Positions 34,570 through 43,803 of a DNA stretch of 64,000 nucleotides are shown one piece after another. The position numbers and the translations under genes were made by a program. The notes beneath the pieces were generated by a model. That model saw only the letters and a program-made list of their open reading frames with translations, made no database searches and was not told the DNA's origin. Origin of the DNA: Micavibrio sp. UBA2137 (GTDB lineage Bacteria > Pseudomonadota > Alphaproteobacteria > Micavibrionales > Micavibrionaceae); assembly GCA_002328415.1 (NCBI GenBank), contig DCXL01000004.1:779042-843041 (forward strand), given 5' to 3'. Position 1 is the stretch's first letter. Each line of letters starts with the position of its first letter.

Positions 34570-35937
34570 ATGACTAGATTTTTCCTTACATGTCTTTGCC
34601 TCTTCACTCTTTTCATTGTCACGGGCTGTGACAGAGATGACGAAAAAATTCTCGATATTCAAACCTTCACAACGCCCGCAGGTTTTGATGTCTGGTTTGT
34701 CAAAGACACATCCGTTCCTGTGCTTTCTACGACCTTTTTATTTAAAGGTGCGGGCGCCGTTGTTCTTAATGAAGAAACACAAGGACTGACTCAAATTCTC
34801 TCCAATATGCTTGATGAGGGCGCTGGTGAACTGGATTCAACTGCCTTTCAAAAGGCACTTCTGGATGACTCCATTCAAATGTCGTTTAGTGCTTCACGAG
34901 ATAATTTTTCAGGAAATCTAAAAACGCTCTCCGAGAAGAAGGAAAGGGCCTTTGAATTATTAGCTTTGGCTCTCACAGAACCGCGTTTTGATGCCGAACC
35001 TTTGCAACGCATGATTAATGCAAACCTTAGCCGTGTGCGTGGCAATCTAACTGACCCGAACTGGATTGCCGCACGTATCACTAATGACAAGGCGTTTGAA
35101 GGGCATCCCTACAGACTGAATAGTGGTGGAACACTTTCCAGTCTACCCGAAATTACAGTTGAAGATTTACAAGACTTTACGACGGATTATCTCACACAAG
35201 ATAGATTAATTATCGGGGTTGCAGGCGATTCAACACAAAAAGAATTGAGTGCGCTAATTGATAAAACCTTTTCAAAGCTGCCAAAAGCAGGTGTATCACC
35301 TGAAATTGCGAACATCAAATTGCAAAATCAAGGGCAAGCTTTTCACTACCCACTTGATGTACCACAATCTGTTGTGACCATGGTGCTTCCCGGCATTACA
35401 CGCGACAATCCTGATTATTACGCCTTTCAAGTTATGAACCAAATTTTTGGTGCTGGCGGGTTTGGCGCGCGTTTAACAAAATCCATTCGTGAAGAGCAAG
35501 GGCTGGCCTATGGCATTTTCAGCACGCTGTCCCGCACGGAATATGCGCAGATTTTATTTATTACAAGCTCAACGAAAAATGAGAGCGTCGGGCAGCTTGT
35601 AGAAAGTGTCAAAAAAGAGATGGGAAAAATTGCCACCAACCTAGTAAGTGCTGATGAAATGAATGATGCCAAAAATTATATTGTAGGATCACTTCCTTTG
35701 TCATTCACAACAACAGACGCTATATCAGGCACGCTTGTTGCCCTTCAAGAAGAAAACTTGCCCACGGATTATCTTAATACATTTCCAGACTCAATTCAGG
35801 CCATAACGCTTGAAGATATTCGAAATATTGCCGCAAAAATGCTCGTGCCAGAGCAAATAATGACCGTGATTGTAGGTGATGCAGAAACTCTGGACAGTCC
35901 CGTGCAAACGGTTTCCGAATTGGAAAATGTGCGCTAA
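34570..35937 (+). CDS. M16 peptidase-like lipoprotein, non-catalytic partner
   Basis: A 455-residue M16 family protein that keeps the fold (LIIGVAGDSTQKELSALIDK, FGARLTKSIREEQGLAYG) but lacks the HxxEH motif: the corresponding stretch reads EETQGLTQILSNMLDEGAG. The N-terminus is a lipoprotein signal (CLFTLFIVTGC). Active and inactive M16 subunits encoded side by side commonly form heterodimers, as in mitochondrial processing peptidase and its bacterial relatives. The R/Y-type substrate-binding signature is in the second half, as expected for the regulatory partner. Confidence 0.92.
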   Translation: MTRFFLTCLCLFTLFIVTGCDRDDEKILDIQTFTTPAGFDVWFVKDTSVPVLSTTFLFKGAGAVVLNEETQGLTQILSNMLDEGAGELDSTAFQKALLDDSIQMSFSASRDNFSGNLKTLSEKKERAFELLALALTEPRFDAEPLQRMINANLSRVRGNLTDPNWIAARITNDKAFEGHPYRLNSGGTLSSLPEITVEDLQDFTTDYLTQDRLIIGVAGDSTQKELSALIDKTFSKLPKAGVSPEIANIKLQNQGQAFHYPLDVPQSVVTMVLPGITRDNPDYYAFQVMNQIFGAGGFGARLTKSIREEQGLAYGIFSTLSRTEYAQILFITSSTKNESVGQLVESVKKEMGKIATNLVSADEMNDAKNYIVGSLPLSFTTTDAISGTLVALQEENLPTDYLNTFPDSIQAITLEDIRNIAAKMLVPEQIMTVIVGDAETLDSPVQTVSELENVR

Positions 35938-35948
35938 CATGAACTTCT

Positions 35949-37472
35949 ATGACTGATCCAACCTCACACGCTGTATGGAACGCTCTGCAGGCAAAGGCCG
36001 CGGACGTCAAACAGACACATCTGTCTGACCTTAATGCAAATACTGGGCGCGAGAGCATGCGCGCAACATGTGGCTCGTTGACGCTCGATTATAGTTACCA
36101 GCGCGTAACAAAAGAAATTCTCGACTCTCTTTTTACACTCGCCAAAGCACAAGACTTCGAAGCGTGGCGCAAACGTCTCTTTGATGGTGAGGCCATTAAC
36201 GCAAGCGAAAACCGTTCTGTCCTTCATATGGCACTGCGTGCACGCGAAGGCGATAGTGAAAGCGCGCTATTTAGCAAGGTGCGCGCGGATGCCGAAAAGA
36301 CAAGAACGCGCATGGCACAATTTGCAAACAACCTGCGTGATGGTATTCATGTGGGTTATTCTGGTGAACCAATTACAGATGTTATCAATATTGGAATTGG
36401 CGGATCAGACCTTGGTCCGCGGATGGTGGTACACGCATTATCACATTTACATGATGGGCCACGCGTTCACTTTGTTGCCAATGTGGATGGCGCAGATATC
36501 TCTGCTACACTTAAAAAATGCCAAGCTGAAAAAACGCTTTTCATCATCGCTTCAAAAACCTTTACGACAGCCGAAACGCTTATGAATGCGCAAACAGCAA
36601 AGACATGGTTCTTGGAACATGCGGATACAGATGATATTTCACGTCATTTCGTTGCACTTTCAACGAATGCCGATGTTGTTCAGGATTTTGGCCTTTCCAC
36701 AGATTTAATGTTTCCTTTTGACGAGGCTATTGGTGGACGTTTTTCACTTTGGTCATCTATTGGCCTTAGCATTATGCTTGCCGTGGGGTCCGATAACTTT
36801 CAGGCGCTTCTTGAGGGGGCGCGCGACATGGACCAGCATTTCTTAAACGCGCAGGCACGAAAAAACATTCCGCTTTTAATGGGGCTTCTTGGTGTGTGGG
36901 AACGCAATTTTATGGACAGCGCTGGCCTTGCCCTACTTCCCTATGCACAAAATTTGTCATTACTTTCAGATTACATGCAACAGCTGGATATGGAGTCCAA
37001 CGGCAAGTCTATTAACCGTGATGGGAACCCTATAAAATACGCTACGTCGCCTATTATATTTGGGCAGGTTGGCACAAATGGACAACATGCTTTTCATCAG
37101 GCATTGCATCAGGGCACCGATATTATTCCCGCTGATTTTATAATTATTAGAAAATCTCTCTCCCCCGAACTTCAGCAGCATCATCGTAAATTGCTAGCCA
37201 ACGCACTTGCCCAAAGACAGGCCCTTGCCTTTGGGGAAAAAGACAGTGGCTTTGCAGGCGGGAGGCCTTCATCTCTTATCATGTTAGACGAACTCACGCC
37301 CCATACGCTCGGCTCTCTTATTGCCGCCTATGAACATAAGATTTTCGTGCAAGGAGTCATCTGGAATCTCAATAGCTTTGATCAGCCTGGTGTTGAATTG
37401 GGCAAGGTTTTGGCGCAAGATATTGAAACACATCCAGAAAAGACAGAATTTTACGCAAAGCTTTTTGAATAA
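35949..37472 (+). CDS. pgi: Glucose-6-phosphate isomerase
   Basis: Interconverts glucose 6-phosphate and fructose 6-phosphate in glycolysis/gluconeogenesis. Family features over 507 residues: NRSVLHMALRA, VINIGIGGSDLGPRMV, FIIASKTFTTAETLMNA, FPFDEAIGGRFSLWSSIGLS (signature 1), QQLDMESNGKSINRDG, the catalytic-Glu region GTNGQHAFHQALHQGT, and the end SFDQPGVELGK. Eleven bases downstream of the M16 pair. No defects are seen. Confidence 0.97.
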   Translation: MTDPTSHAVWNALQAKAADVKQTHLSDLNANTGRESMRATCGSLTLDYSYQRVTKEILDSLFTLAKAQDFEAWRKRLFDGEAINASENRSVLHMALRAREGDSESALFSKVRADAEKTRTRMAQFANNLRDGIHVGYSGEPITDVINIGIGGSDLGPRMVVHALSHLHDGPRVHFVANVDGADISATLKKCQAEKTLFIIASKTFTTAETLMNAQTAKTWFLEHADTDDISRHFVALSTNADVVQDFGLSTDLMFPFDEAIGGRFSLWSSIGLSIMLAVGSDNFQALLEGARDMDQHFLNAQARKNIPLLMGLLGVWERNFMDSAGLALLPYAQNLSLLSDYMQQLDMESNGKSINRDGNPIKYATSPIIFGQVGTNGQHAFHQALHQGTDIIPADFIIIRKSLSPELQQHHRKLLANALAQRQALAFGEKDSGFAGGRPSSLIMLDELTPHTLGSLIAAYEHKIFVQGVIWNLNSFDQPGVELGKVLAQDIETHPEKTEFYAKLFE

Positions 37473-37492
37473 CAACCTTTTCAGGGTATAAT
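37465..37492 (+). promoter_or_regulatory. Promoter before the pentapeptide-repeat gene
   Basis: TTGAAT (37465-37470), 16 bases, and a perfect TATAAT (37487-37492), overlapping the end of pgi and 28 bases before the next start. This makes separate transcription of the pentapeptide gene likely. Confidence 0.55.
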
Positions 37493-37519
37493 AAGAACAC
37501 GGCACAGGAATAAAAATTT

Positions 37520-38821
37520 ATGACATCCCAAAAAATAGAAAAACTGTCACAATCAGAGCTAGATATAGTGATTAAAAAACACACAGATTTTGTGACTGGT
37601 CGTCGTGGTGGCATTCGCGCAACGCTCAAATTCAAAGACTTAAGCGGCCTCTCCTTCCGGAAAGCAGATATGTCAGGCGCCGATTTCACAGGCTCAACTT
37701 TACGTGGCTGTGACCTTTCATACGGGCGCTTTGTGAACGCAAGTTTCTTTGCGTGCGATTTGCGCGATGCAAATTTAGAGCGCGGTGACTTTAACCGCGC
37801 AGACTTTCGTGGTGCATATGTGGCAGGCGCAAACCTAGTCGCTGCCAATCTTGGGAATGCTGACCTGCGCGAAGGGCGTATCATGCAAAGTAATCGCGAA
37901 GGCATCATGGAACAAATGGATTTGGGTGATGAACGTGATGGCAGCACCGTTTTCTCTGGCGCAAAAATGCGTGAAACAAACTTGTCTGGATCGCGTGCTG
38001 TATATGCTGATTTCTCAAACGCTGATTTAACAGGCGTTGTTATCAAGGACGCTGATTTGCGCGCCGTCAATTTCGAAGGTGCCAATCTTACAAAAACAGA
38101 TTTTAGTGGTTCTGATATGCGTGACACACAGCTCAAAGACGCCATCATGGAAAGCGCTGTCTTTGAAAACACAGAACAAACAACTAAAATAGAATCTAAG
38201 ATTGAGGCTGCACCTGAGCGTAAGGATATGAAGCTTATCCTTGATGAAAAGGGCATCAGCCTTGAAGAAATGATTAAAGAGCATGTCTTGTGGCTCACCA
38301 CACAGGGGAACTCAGGCGAGAAAATGAATTTGTCTGGTGTCGATTTGACTGGACTGCCTGATTTGAAAAAATCGCCTATTACAGCAATCAAGGCACTGGA
38401 TAGTAAATTTATTGGCATGAATTTAGAAGATGCCCAAATGCAATTTTGCCAGTTTGATAAATCGGATTTTAGAGATACGCGGATGGCGCGTGCCGATTTG
38501 CGTGGTTCACGTTTTATCAATGTGGATTTCACACGTGCAGATTTGTCGGATGCCAAACTCAGCCCCCTTAAATTTAAAAATGCAGATGGTAGCGATCGCC
38601 TTGAACGCGTCAATTTATCAGGCGCCGTATTGAAACACACGAACCTTTCAGGCGCTGATTTGCGCAACACCATTTTCATGGGTGCAGATCTCTCCAATGC
38701 AAATCTCTCTGGTGCTGATTTGCGCTATGCCGACTTCACTGGCGCAAATTTGAAAAACGCCAATTTAAAAGACGCAGACACAGAAAATGCAGTCTTTCAA
38801 GATACCCAAATGATGAGCTGA
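37520..38821 (+). CDS. Pentapeptide-repeat protein with two repeat tracts
   Basis: A 433-residue protein that should fold mostly as a right-handed quadrilateral beta-helix. Repeats of the A(D/N)LxX type fill about residues 34-215 and 280-425. Each tract is introduced by a similar helical cap: ELDIVIKKHTDFVTGRRGG near residue 14, and LEEMIKEHVLWLTTQGNSG near 252. This suggests internal duplication of a cap-plus-helix module. No signal peptide or membrane segment, so probably cytoplasmic. Some pentapeptide proteins mimic DNA and protect gyrase, but no evidence points to that here. A long open frame on the opposite strand is an artefact of the repeats. Confidence 0.93.
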   Translation: MTSQKIEKLSQSELDIVIKKHTDFVTGRRGGIRATLKFKDLSGLSFRKADMSGADFTGSTLRGCDLSYGRFVNASFFACDLRDANLERGDFNRADFRGAYVAGANLVAANLGNADLREGRIMQSNREGIMEQMDLGDERDGSTVFSGAKMRETNLSGSRAVYADFSNADLTGVVIKDADLRAVNFEGANLTKTDFSGSDMRDTQLKDAIMESAVFENTEQTTKIESKIEAAPERKDMKLILDEKGISLEEMIKEHVLWLTTQGNSGEKMNLSGVDLTGLPDLKKSPITAIKALDSKFIGMNLEDAQMQFCQFDKSDFRDTRMARADLRGSRFINVDFTRADLSDAKLSPLKFKNADGSDRLERVNLSGAVLKHTNLSGADLRNTIFMGADLSNANLSGADLRYADFTGANLKNANLKDADTENAVFQDTQMMS

Positions 38822-38899
38822 TATTTTTATCAACCAAAAGATTACACAAAACAGACCTGTTTGATTGCAAGAGACTAGGCACGCTCTTAACATGTGTTT

Positions 38900-40807
38900 A
38901 TGCCTATCAGACAGCTACCAGAAACCTTGGTCAACCAGATTGCCGCAGGGGAAGTCATTGAACGTCCCGCAGCTGTGGTTAAAGAGTTGGTCGAAAATGC
39001 AATCGATGCAGACGCATCGCGTATTGATATTGATATTCGCCAAGGTGGTAAATCCCTCATCAGTATCCGCGATGATGGGAAGGGTATGGATAAAAGCGAT
39101 ATCCAAATGTGCCTCAGCCGTCATGCCACATCTAAACTACCTGATGACGACCTCCATCATTTAAAATTCTTAGGCTTCCGTGGGGAGGCGATCCCCTCAG
39201 TTGCTGCTATTTCGCGCATGTCCATTACAAGCCGTGCACGTGATGCGGATGAGGCATGGGAAATTGTTGTCCATGGCGGTGAAAAACGTGCCCTGCAACC
39301 TGCGGCACACCCAGAGGGAACAACGGTTACGGTCAAGGATCTTTTTTATGCAACGCCTGCACGTCTCAAGTTTTTGAAATCCGATCAGGCCGAATATAGT
39401 GCCGTCAAAGATGCCGTAATTCGTCTGGCGCTTGCTAATCCGACTATTTCTTTCCGTCTCTCAAATAACGGAAACACGGTTATTTCAACCAAGGGCGCAC
39501 AAGGTGACCTTTTTGAAAACCAGCTTGCACGTATTGGTGACCTCATTGGCCAAGACTTTCCTGATAATGCACTTAATATTGACAGCACGCGCGAGAATGT
39601 CAGGTTAACAGGGTTTGCAGGCCTGCCAACACTTCACCGTGGCACAGCCAAACATCAATATCTTTTCGTGAACGGTCGTCCCGTAAAGGACAAGCTTCTT
39701 GGGGGGGCACTGCGCGCGGCCTATATGGATGTGCTGGCACGTGATCGCTATCCAACGGCGGTTCTTTTTGTTGAAATTGACCCCGCGCATGTGGATGTGA
39801 ATGTGCATCCCGCCAAAACAGAGGTACGCTTTAAAGACCCGGGCATTGTGCGCGGTTTAATTGTAAGCGCCATTCGTCATGCCCTGACCGAAGGGGGTTA
39901 TAGAACGGCCTCCTCTGTGTCGCAAAACGCACTTGGTAAATTACAGGCCTCACGCGCGCAGCAATTTCAATCGCCTTCCCTTCCATGGCAAAGCCATCCT
40001 TTCTCGGGCACGAGCGGTGTGCCTGGACAGCCCTATCAAAACCCATATAACCCAGATGAGGGAGAGGACAGCAATAACGGCTTCTCTGATGGACAAGGTC
40101 AGGGCGGTTGGCGCGGTGGTGGCGCTTACGGTAATCTGGCGATGTCAGGTGGCGTCCCTTACGAGAGTACAATTCCCTCTGCAAGAGCAGAAATAGAGGC
40201 GCAAGCCTCCCAACACATGCAGGCCTATCCTCTGGGGGCAGCGCGTGCCCAACTCCATGAATGTTATATTGTTGCCCAAACGACCAAGGGCATGATTTTA
40301 GTTGATCAGCACGCCGCGCATGAGCGTTTGGTTTATGAACGCTTTAAACAACAAATTGCAGAAAACGGGATTGAGTCTCAAGGACTTTTAACCCCTGAAA
40401 TTGTTGAGCTGGAAGATACTGTCTGCGACCGTATTTTGAACGAAGCCGATGCCTTGAAGAAGTTAGGTTTTGAAATTGAACCTTTTGGTAAAAACGCTAT
40501 TGCCGTGCAGGCCATGCCTGTTCTCTTGCTTGGCAAGGCCGATCCGATAAAATTGCTGCGCGACCTGGCTGATGAAATTACGGAGAACGGTGAAATCACA
40601 GGACTTGAAGAGCGCATTAATCATGTTCTTTCAACAATGGCCTGCCATGGGTCGGTCCGCTCGGGACGCCGTTTAAACGTTGACGAGATGAATGCGCTTT
40701 TAAGGCAAATGGAACAAACTCCATTGTCTGGTCAGTGCAATCATGGTCGTCCAACCTATATTGAACTTTCGCTCGATGAAATTGAAAGTCTGTTTGGACG
40801 ACACTAG
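38900..40807 (+). CDS. mutL: DNA mismatch repair protein MutL
   Basis: Couples mismatch recognition by MutS to downstream repair. The GHKL ATPase domain (1-330) has the MutL signature motifs VVKELVENAIDADAS, IRDDGKGMDKSD, RHATSKL and GFRGEAIPSVAAIS, then KFLKSD and DVNVHPAKTEVRF. A glycine/glutamine-rich linker (about 355-425) leads to the C-terminal dimerisation domain with VDQHAAHERLVYE and ACHGSVRSGR. The ATG at 38900 (MPIRQLPETLVNQIAAGEVI) is the family start; the GTG at 38894 adds two residues. The DQHAAHER and ACHGSVR motifs suggest a MutL with a C-terminal endonuclease-type site, usual outside Escherichia coli relatives. Confidence 0.97.
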   Translation: MPIRQLPETLVNQIAAGEVIERPAAVVKELVENAIDADASRIDIDIRQGGKSLISIRDDGKGMDKSDIQMCLSRHATSKLPDDDLHHLKFLGFRGEAIPSVAAISRMSITSRARDADEAWEIVVHGGEKRALQPAAHPEGTTVTVKDLFYATPARLKFLKSDQAEYSAVKDAVIRLALANPTISFRLSNNGNTVISTKGAQGDLFENQLARIGDLIGQDFPDNALNIDSTRENVRLTGFAGLPTLHRGTAKHQYLFVNGRPVKDKLLGGALRAAYMDVLARDRYPTAVLFVEIDPAHVDVNVHPAKTEVRFKDPGIVRGLIVSAIRHALTEGGYRTASSVSQNALGKLQASRAQQFQSPSLPWQSHPFSGTSGVPGQPYQNPYNPDEGEDSNNGFSDGQGQGGWRGGGAYGNLAMSGGVPYESTIPSARAEIEAQASQHMQAYPLGAARAQLHECYIVAQTTKGMILVDQHAAHERLVYERFKQQIAENGIESQGLLTPEIVELEDTVCDRILNEADALKKLGFEIEPFGKNAIAVQAMPVLLLGKADPIKLLRDLADEITENGEITGLEERINHVLSTMACHGSVRSGRRLNVDEMNALLRQMEQTPLSGQCNHGRPTYIELSLDEIESLFGRH

Positions 40808-40816
40808 ATAATTTGT

Positions 40817-41329
40817 ATGAACATGGACAAAGAACGCAAAACGGTTGTAAATATTTATGCAGGGATGATCGCCTCCCTCATATTTCAGTTTGCGCCAAAC
40901 GCAACCTTGCAAATATTGGCCATCCTTGGCTTTCTCGCCGTATTTATCTGGTGTTACCTTGCGCGGTCACAGGCCGAGAAAGACAGCCTTGTTGCCAATC
41001 ACACGACCTACCTTATTAGGTCTATCTGGATTTTTTCATTGCTGACAACAATTGGCGTAATTGTATGTGTTATTTGGCTTAGCTTCACAGTAGATCCTGA
41101 ACTTATCAAAAGCCTTTCCCAAGGATATATCGAGACCATGAGCCAGACAGGCGTGCCAGATTATTCAGAGGATTACATGGCACTTATCGAGCAGAATTTG
41201 GGCGGTGTACTTCTAGCCGTTCTTGTCACCCTTGGCCCCTCACTGATTTATCTTGGGTATCGCCTGATAAAAGGCGCGCGCCGCGGCATTTCTGGCTATC
41301 GCATTGATAATCCAAACGCTTGGCTATAA
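40817..41329 (+). CDS. DUF4870/Tic20-like membrane protein
   Basis: A 170-residue integral membrane protein with hydrophobic segments at about 13-48 (two helices), 67-90 and 126-146. The pattern ANHTTYLIRSIWIFSLLTTIG resembles the SHFRxQIRTFWIxL signature of DUF4870/Tic20-like proteins, and the C-terminus (YRLIKGARRGISGYRIDNPNAWL) also matches. Function is unknown. It is 9 bases after mutL and so probably co-transcribed. Confidence 0.75.
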   Translation: MNMDKERKTVVNIYAGMIASLIFQFAPNATLQILAILGFLAVFIWCYLARSQAEKDSLVANHTTYLIRSIWIFSLLTTIGVIVCVIWLSFTVDPELIKSLSQGYIETMSQTGVPDYSEDYMALIEQNLGGVLLAVLVTLGPSLIYLGYRLIKGARRGISGYRIDNPNAWL

Positions 41330-41390
41330 AGGTTTATTTTTAAAATCGGAACTTATTCACATGCTTTAGCGTATGTAAGGCATGTACAAA

Positions 41391-41555
41391 ATGATGCTCT
41401 TTACATTTTTAATCATGCTTGCGCTTGCCGTTCCCGTTGTGGCTGGTACTCTTTCAGATGATACACACAAAGATACATTGAGCGCGGTGAATGCATTCCT
41501 TCCCAATGAGGAAGCGCCCACCGAACAAGCTATAGATATTGCAAAAGCCGAATAA
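41391..41555 (+). CDS. Small exported protein (54 aa), unknown
   Basis: The frame encodes MMLFTFLIMLALAVPVVAG followed by a polar 35-residue tail (SDDTHKDTLSAVNAF...AIDIAKAE). The hydrophobic start looks like a signal peptide or anchor. AAGG lies 10 bases before the ATG at 41391; an earlier ATG at 41382 is too close to it. It ends 3 bases before the convergent tag gene, filling the gap neatly. Confidence 0.45.
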   Translation: MMLFTFLIMLALAVPVVAGTLSDDTHKDTLSAVNAFLPNEEAPTEQAIDIAKAE

Positions 41556-41558
41556 TCT

Positions 41559-42170
41559 TTAAATATCTTTTCCAATTTTTCTGAAATCGCAATTTTCCAG
41601 ATGATCATTGACCAAGCCCATGGCCTGCATGTGCGCGTACATCGTTGTTGGCCCAAGAAACTTGAAACCGCGCTTCTTCAAGTCTTTGGCAAGTTTCCTT
41701 GATTCTTCAGTTATCGCTAACTTTTGAACCTCTTCATATGAAACAGGATTTGGACGGTTTTCCGATGATGGCCGAAACTGGATAAAATAATGCCAAAGCG
41801 AACCGTGTTCTTTAATGAGTTCAGGAACAAGTTTTGCATTATGAATAGCGGCCTCAATTTTGCCGCGATGACGGATAATGCCCTCGTCCTGTAAAAGTTC
41901 CTCAACCTTGCTTTCATCAAATTGGGCAACTTTGTAGAAATCAAAATCAGCAAAGGCGCGTCTAAAATTCTCGCGCTTCTTTAGAATAGTTAGCCAACTT
42001 AGGCCCGCTTGAAAACCTTCCAGACACATTTTTTCGTAGAGACGCTTATCGTCTTTGGTTTCAACCCCCCACTCGGAATCATGGTAATGGACGTAAAGGG
42101 GATCATCACCGCACCACGCACAGCGTGACTTTCCATCATCTCCAATAATTATGCCTTTGGGTGCATTCAT
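41559..42170 (-). CDS. tag: DNA-3-methyladenine glycosylase I
   Basis: Removes 3-methyladenine from alkylated DNA (base excision repair, helix-hairpin-helix family). Conserved features: the zinc-ligand and base-pocket start RCAWCGDDPLYVHYHDSEWG, LEGFQAGLSWLTILKKRE with the catalytic-region Glu, DEGIIRHRGKIEAAIHNA, and the end KRGFKFLGPTTMYAHMQAMG with GLVNDH. The ATG at 42170 overlaps the upstream stop by four bases (ATGA), so translation is coupled; the longer frame from 42191 is not needed. 203 residues, normal for Tag. Confidence 0.95.
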   Translation of the reverse strand: MNAPKGIIIGDDGKSRCAWCGDDPLYVHYHDSEWGVETKDDKRLYEKMCLEGFQAGLSWLTILKKRENFRRAFADFDFYKVAQFDESKVEELLQDEGIIRHRGKIEAAIHNAKLVPELIKEHGSLWHYFIQFRPSSENRPNPVSYEEVQKLAITEESRKLAKDLKKRGFKFLGPTTMYAHMQAMGLVNDHLENCDFRKIGKDI

Positions 42171-42886
42171 GGTTTTGCATGATCCAAACAAATACGGCAG
42201 GCCTCATAAGTTTGGCGTGTAGCAACCCATTTCTTTTCCTGATAAGGGTCTTGCCCGTAAAAATCGATATTATAGATTTCGTTTTTAAAGAAGTCTTCCG
42301 TATTTGAAATCTCAAGCAAATGTTTTGGTCCTAACTTCCCTTCCATAAACCCCATTGAAAGGACAAGGGATCCTGACTCAGAGGTCAGGATTTGAAAAAC
42401 ACACAGTTCCAAATCCGATAAGGAGGAAAGATATGATTTCATAAAATCATGGAAGGCCGGGTCTTGTTCAAGAACTTTGAGCGCTGTTGTTGTGGCAAGC
42501 TTTGCCCCTATTTTTTCCTCCATCCATGAAATCCAAGGACGCCATTGTGCCTCCTGACGTTGTGCAATTTGAGCAGTCAGTCCTTCATTTTCAGCAAAAT
42601 AAAAAATGAGATCTGTATTGGTAAAGCGCAGTAAACCTTGTTCCACTGCGTTACGCCGCCCTTCTATTTTATCACGGGCCGTTGTCGCAATTTGTGTTAA
42701 ATGCATGGCCTGCGGTTTAACAACATCCACCTGCGCATCCCATTCAGCGGCAATTTTCTCAGCCAAAGGCTGTGTTGGAAGGACAAGCAATTTACCCATA
42801 GGCGTTTTAACATCTCGGTCATCAAGTTTGCATTGAAAGCCACCCTCGGCGGGGCAAACCGTTACTGTTTTATAAAAGCGTTTCAT
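42167..42886 (-). CDS. ATP12-family F1-ATPase assembly chaperone
   Basis: A 239-residue protein of the ATP12 family, which in mitochondria binds free alpha subunits during F1-ATPase assembly; alphaproteobacteria carry orthologs. Visible family features: MKRFYKTVTVCP at the start, DDRDVKTPMGKLLVLPTQPLA, IAAEWDAQ, MHLTQIATTARDK and the C-terminal helix region DPYQEKKWVATRQTYE. The start at 42886 is preferred to the longer frame because it is 2 bases after the previous stop. The restricted distribution of this family supports the alphaproteobacterial assignment of the window. Confidence 0.92.
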   Translation of the reverse strand: MKRFYKTVTVCPAEGGFQCKLDDRDVKTPMGKLLVLPTQPLAEKIAAEWDAQVDVVKPQAMHLTQIATTARDKIEGRRNAVEQGLLRFTNTDLIFYFAENEGLTAQIAQRQEAQWRPWISWMEEKIGAKLATTTALKVLEQDPAFHDFMKSYLSSLSDLELCVFQILTSESGSLVLSMGFMEGKLGPKHLLEISNTEDFFKNEIYNIDFYGQDPYQEKKWVATRQTYEACRICLDHAKP

Positions 42887-42888
42887 AT

Positions 42889-43785
42889 CTATTCTTGTAG
42901 CCCCTGTGCACAATCCTGTTTGCTCAGAATTTGGGCATATCCAGTTTCCGAAAGTGATTCAAGCGGGGCATTCAGTGTGAGAGAAATACCCTGTGCTGAA
43001 GTAAGTGATAAACCAACCCGATAAAGTGCGCCTGTGTCAGTTACGCCGACAGCGTCGCTCACCTCTGTTTTCATCCAGCTCGTTTGAACAACGCCAATGA
43101 CACATTTCATGTTCTGGTTTTGAAATTGACCTTTCAAAAAGGCGAGAAGTCCTCGCTCCTCATCTTGTAAAACAGCGCCGTCAATATCGGAATTTCCAAC
43201 CTTGAGTTTAAAGGGAAAACCGTCCTTTAAGCGATAAAGTGTAGGTGATGAGCCTTCTGTTTTATCCAGTGGTATATTTGCAGATAATGCTCTTTCACCA
43301 AGGCGTCCTTGCATCTGCAATTGCGGGACTTGTCCTTTCTCATCTCTTATACCGCCTTCCTTAATTTGAAGGGCGGCAAAACCATTTTCAAAAAAAGCAG
43401 CATCCTGAACATTGATTTTGTGAAAGGCATTTTTACGTGTAAAGACAAGCGAACCTGGCCCCTGAAACTGAAAATTGGCAACGCGTCCCTGAATATTGCC
43501 TGTATCCGGAGCCTTTAAAGTTACATTTTCAAAATCGACTTTCAAATAAGGGAAAAGTTCGAATTCATTTAATGTTCCAATTTCAACATTAAGACCGGTA
43601 AGTTGAGAAAAAGCAGAGGCCAGACCATTTTGTTGTGGCTCGCCCGTATCCTGCAATAAATGAAGCGACCCGATAAAAAACAGCAGAGCACAAATCGCAA
43701 CAAGTGTCAGACGAAACAACCATTTGATAATGTTGCCTGTCAGTGTTGGCTCTTTGGGTGCGCTCGTATCATTGAATAAGGCCAT
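42889..43785 (-). CDS. AsmA-like membrane-anchored protein
   Basis: A 298-residue protein with one N-terminal transmembrane helix (about 20-45, WLFRLTLVAICALLFFIGSL) and a periplasmic beta-rich domain. The stretch LNVEIGTLNEFELFPYLKVDFENVTL is typical of AsmA-type proteins, which bridge the envelope in lipid transport or affect outer-membrane assembly. It is much shorter than full AsmA/TamB proteins, so only part of the groove could be built. It sits between the pseudouridine synthase gene (18 bases upstream) and the ATP12 gene. Confidence 0.6.
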   Translation of the reverse strand: MALFNDTSAPKEPTLTGNIIKWLFRLTLVAICALLFFIGSLHLLQDTGEPQQNGLASAFSQLTGLNVEIGTLNEFELFPYLKVDFENVTLKAPDTGNIQGRVANFQFQGPGSLVFTRKNAFHKINVQDAAFFENGFAALQIKEGGIRDEKGQVPQLQMQGRLGERALSANIPLDKTEGSSPTLYRLKDGFPFKLKVGNSDIDGAVLQDEERGLLAFLKGQFQNQNMKCVIGVVQTSWMKTEVSDAVGVTDTGALYRVGLSLTSAQGISLTLNAPLESLSETGYAQILSKQDCAQGLQE

Positions 43786-43803
43786 AGAATTACATCTTTC
43801 TTT

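Noticed and set aside
37369..38697. A 442-codon open frame on the minus strand
   Set aside because: It is exactly antisense to the pentapeptide-repeat gene and only mirrors its repeats; the protein is a Ser/Arg-rich pattern without any family features.
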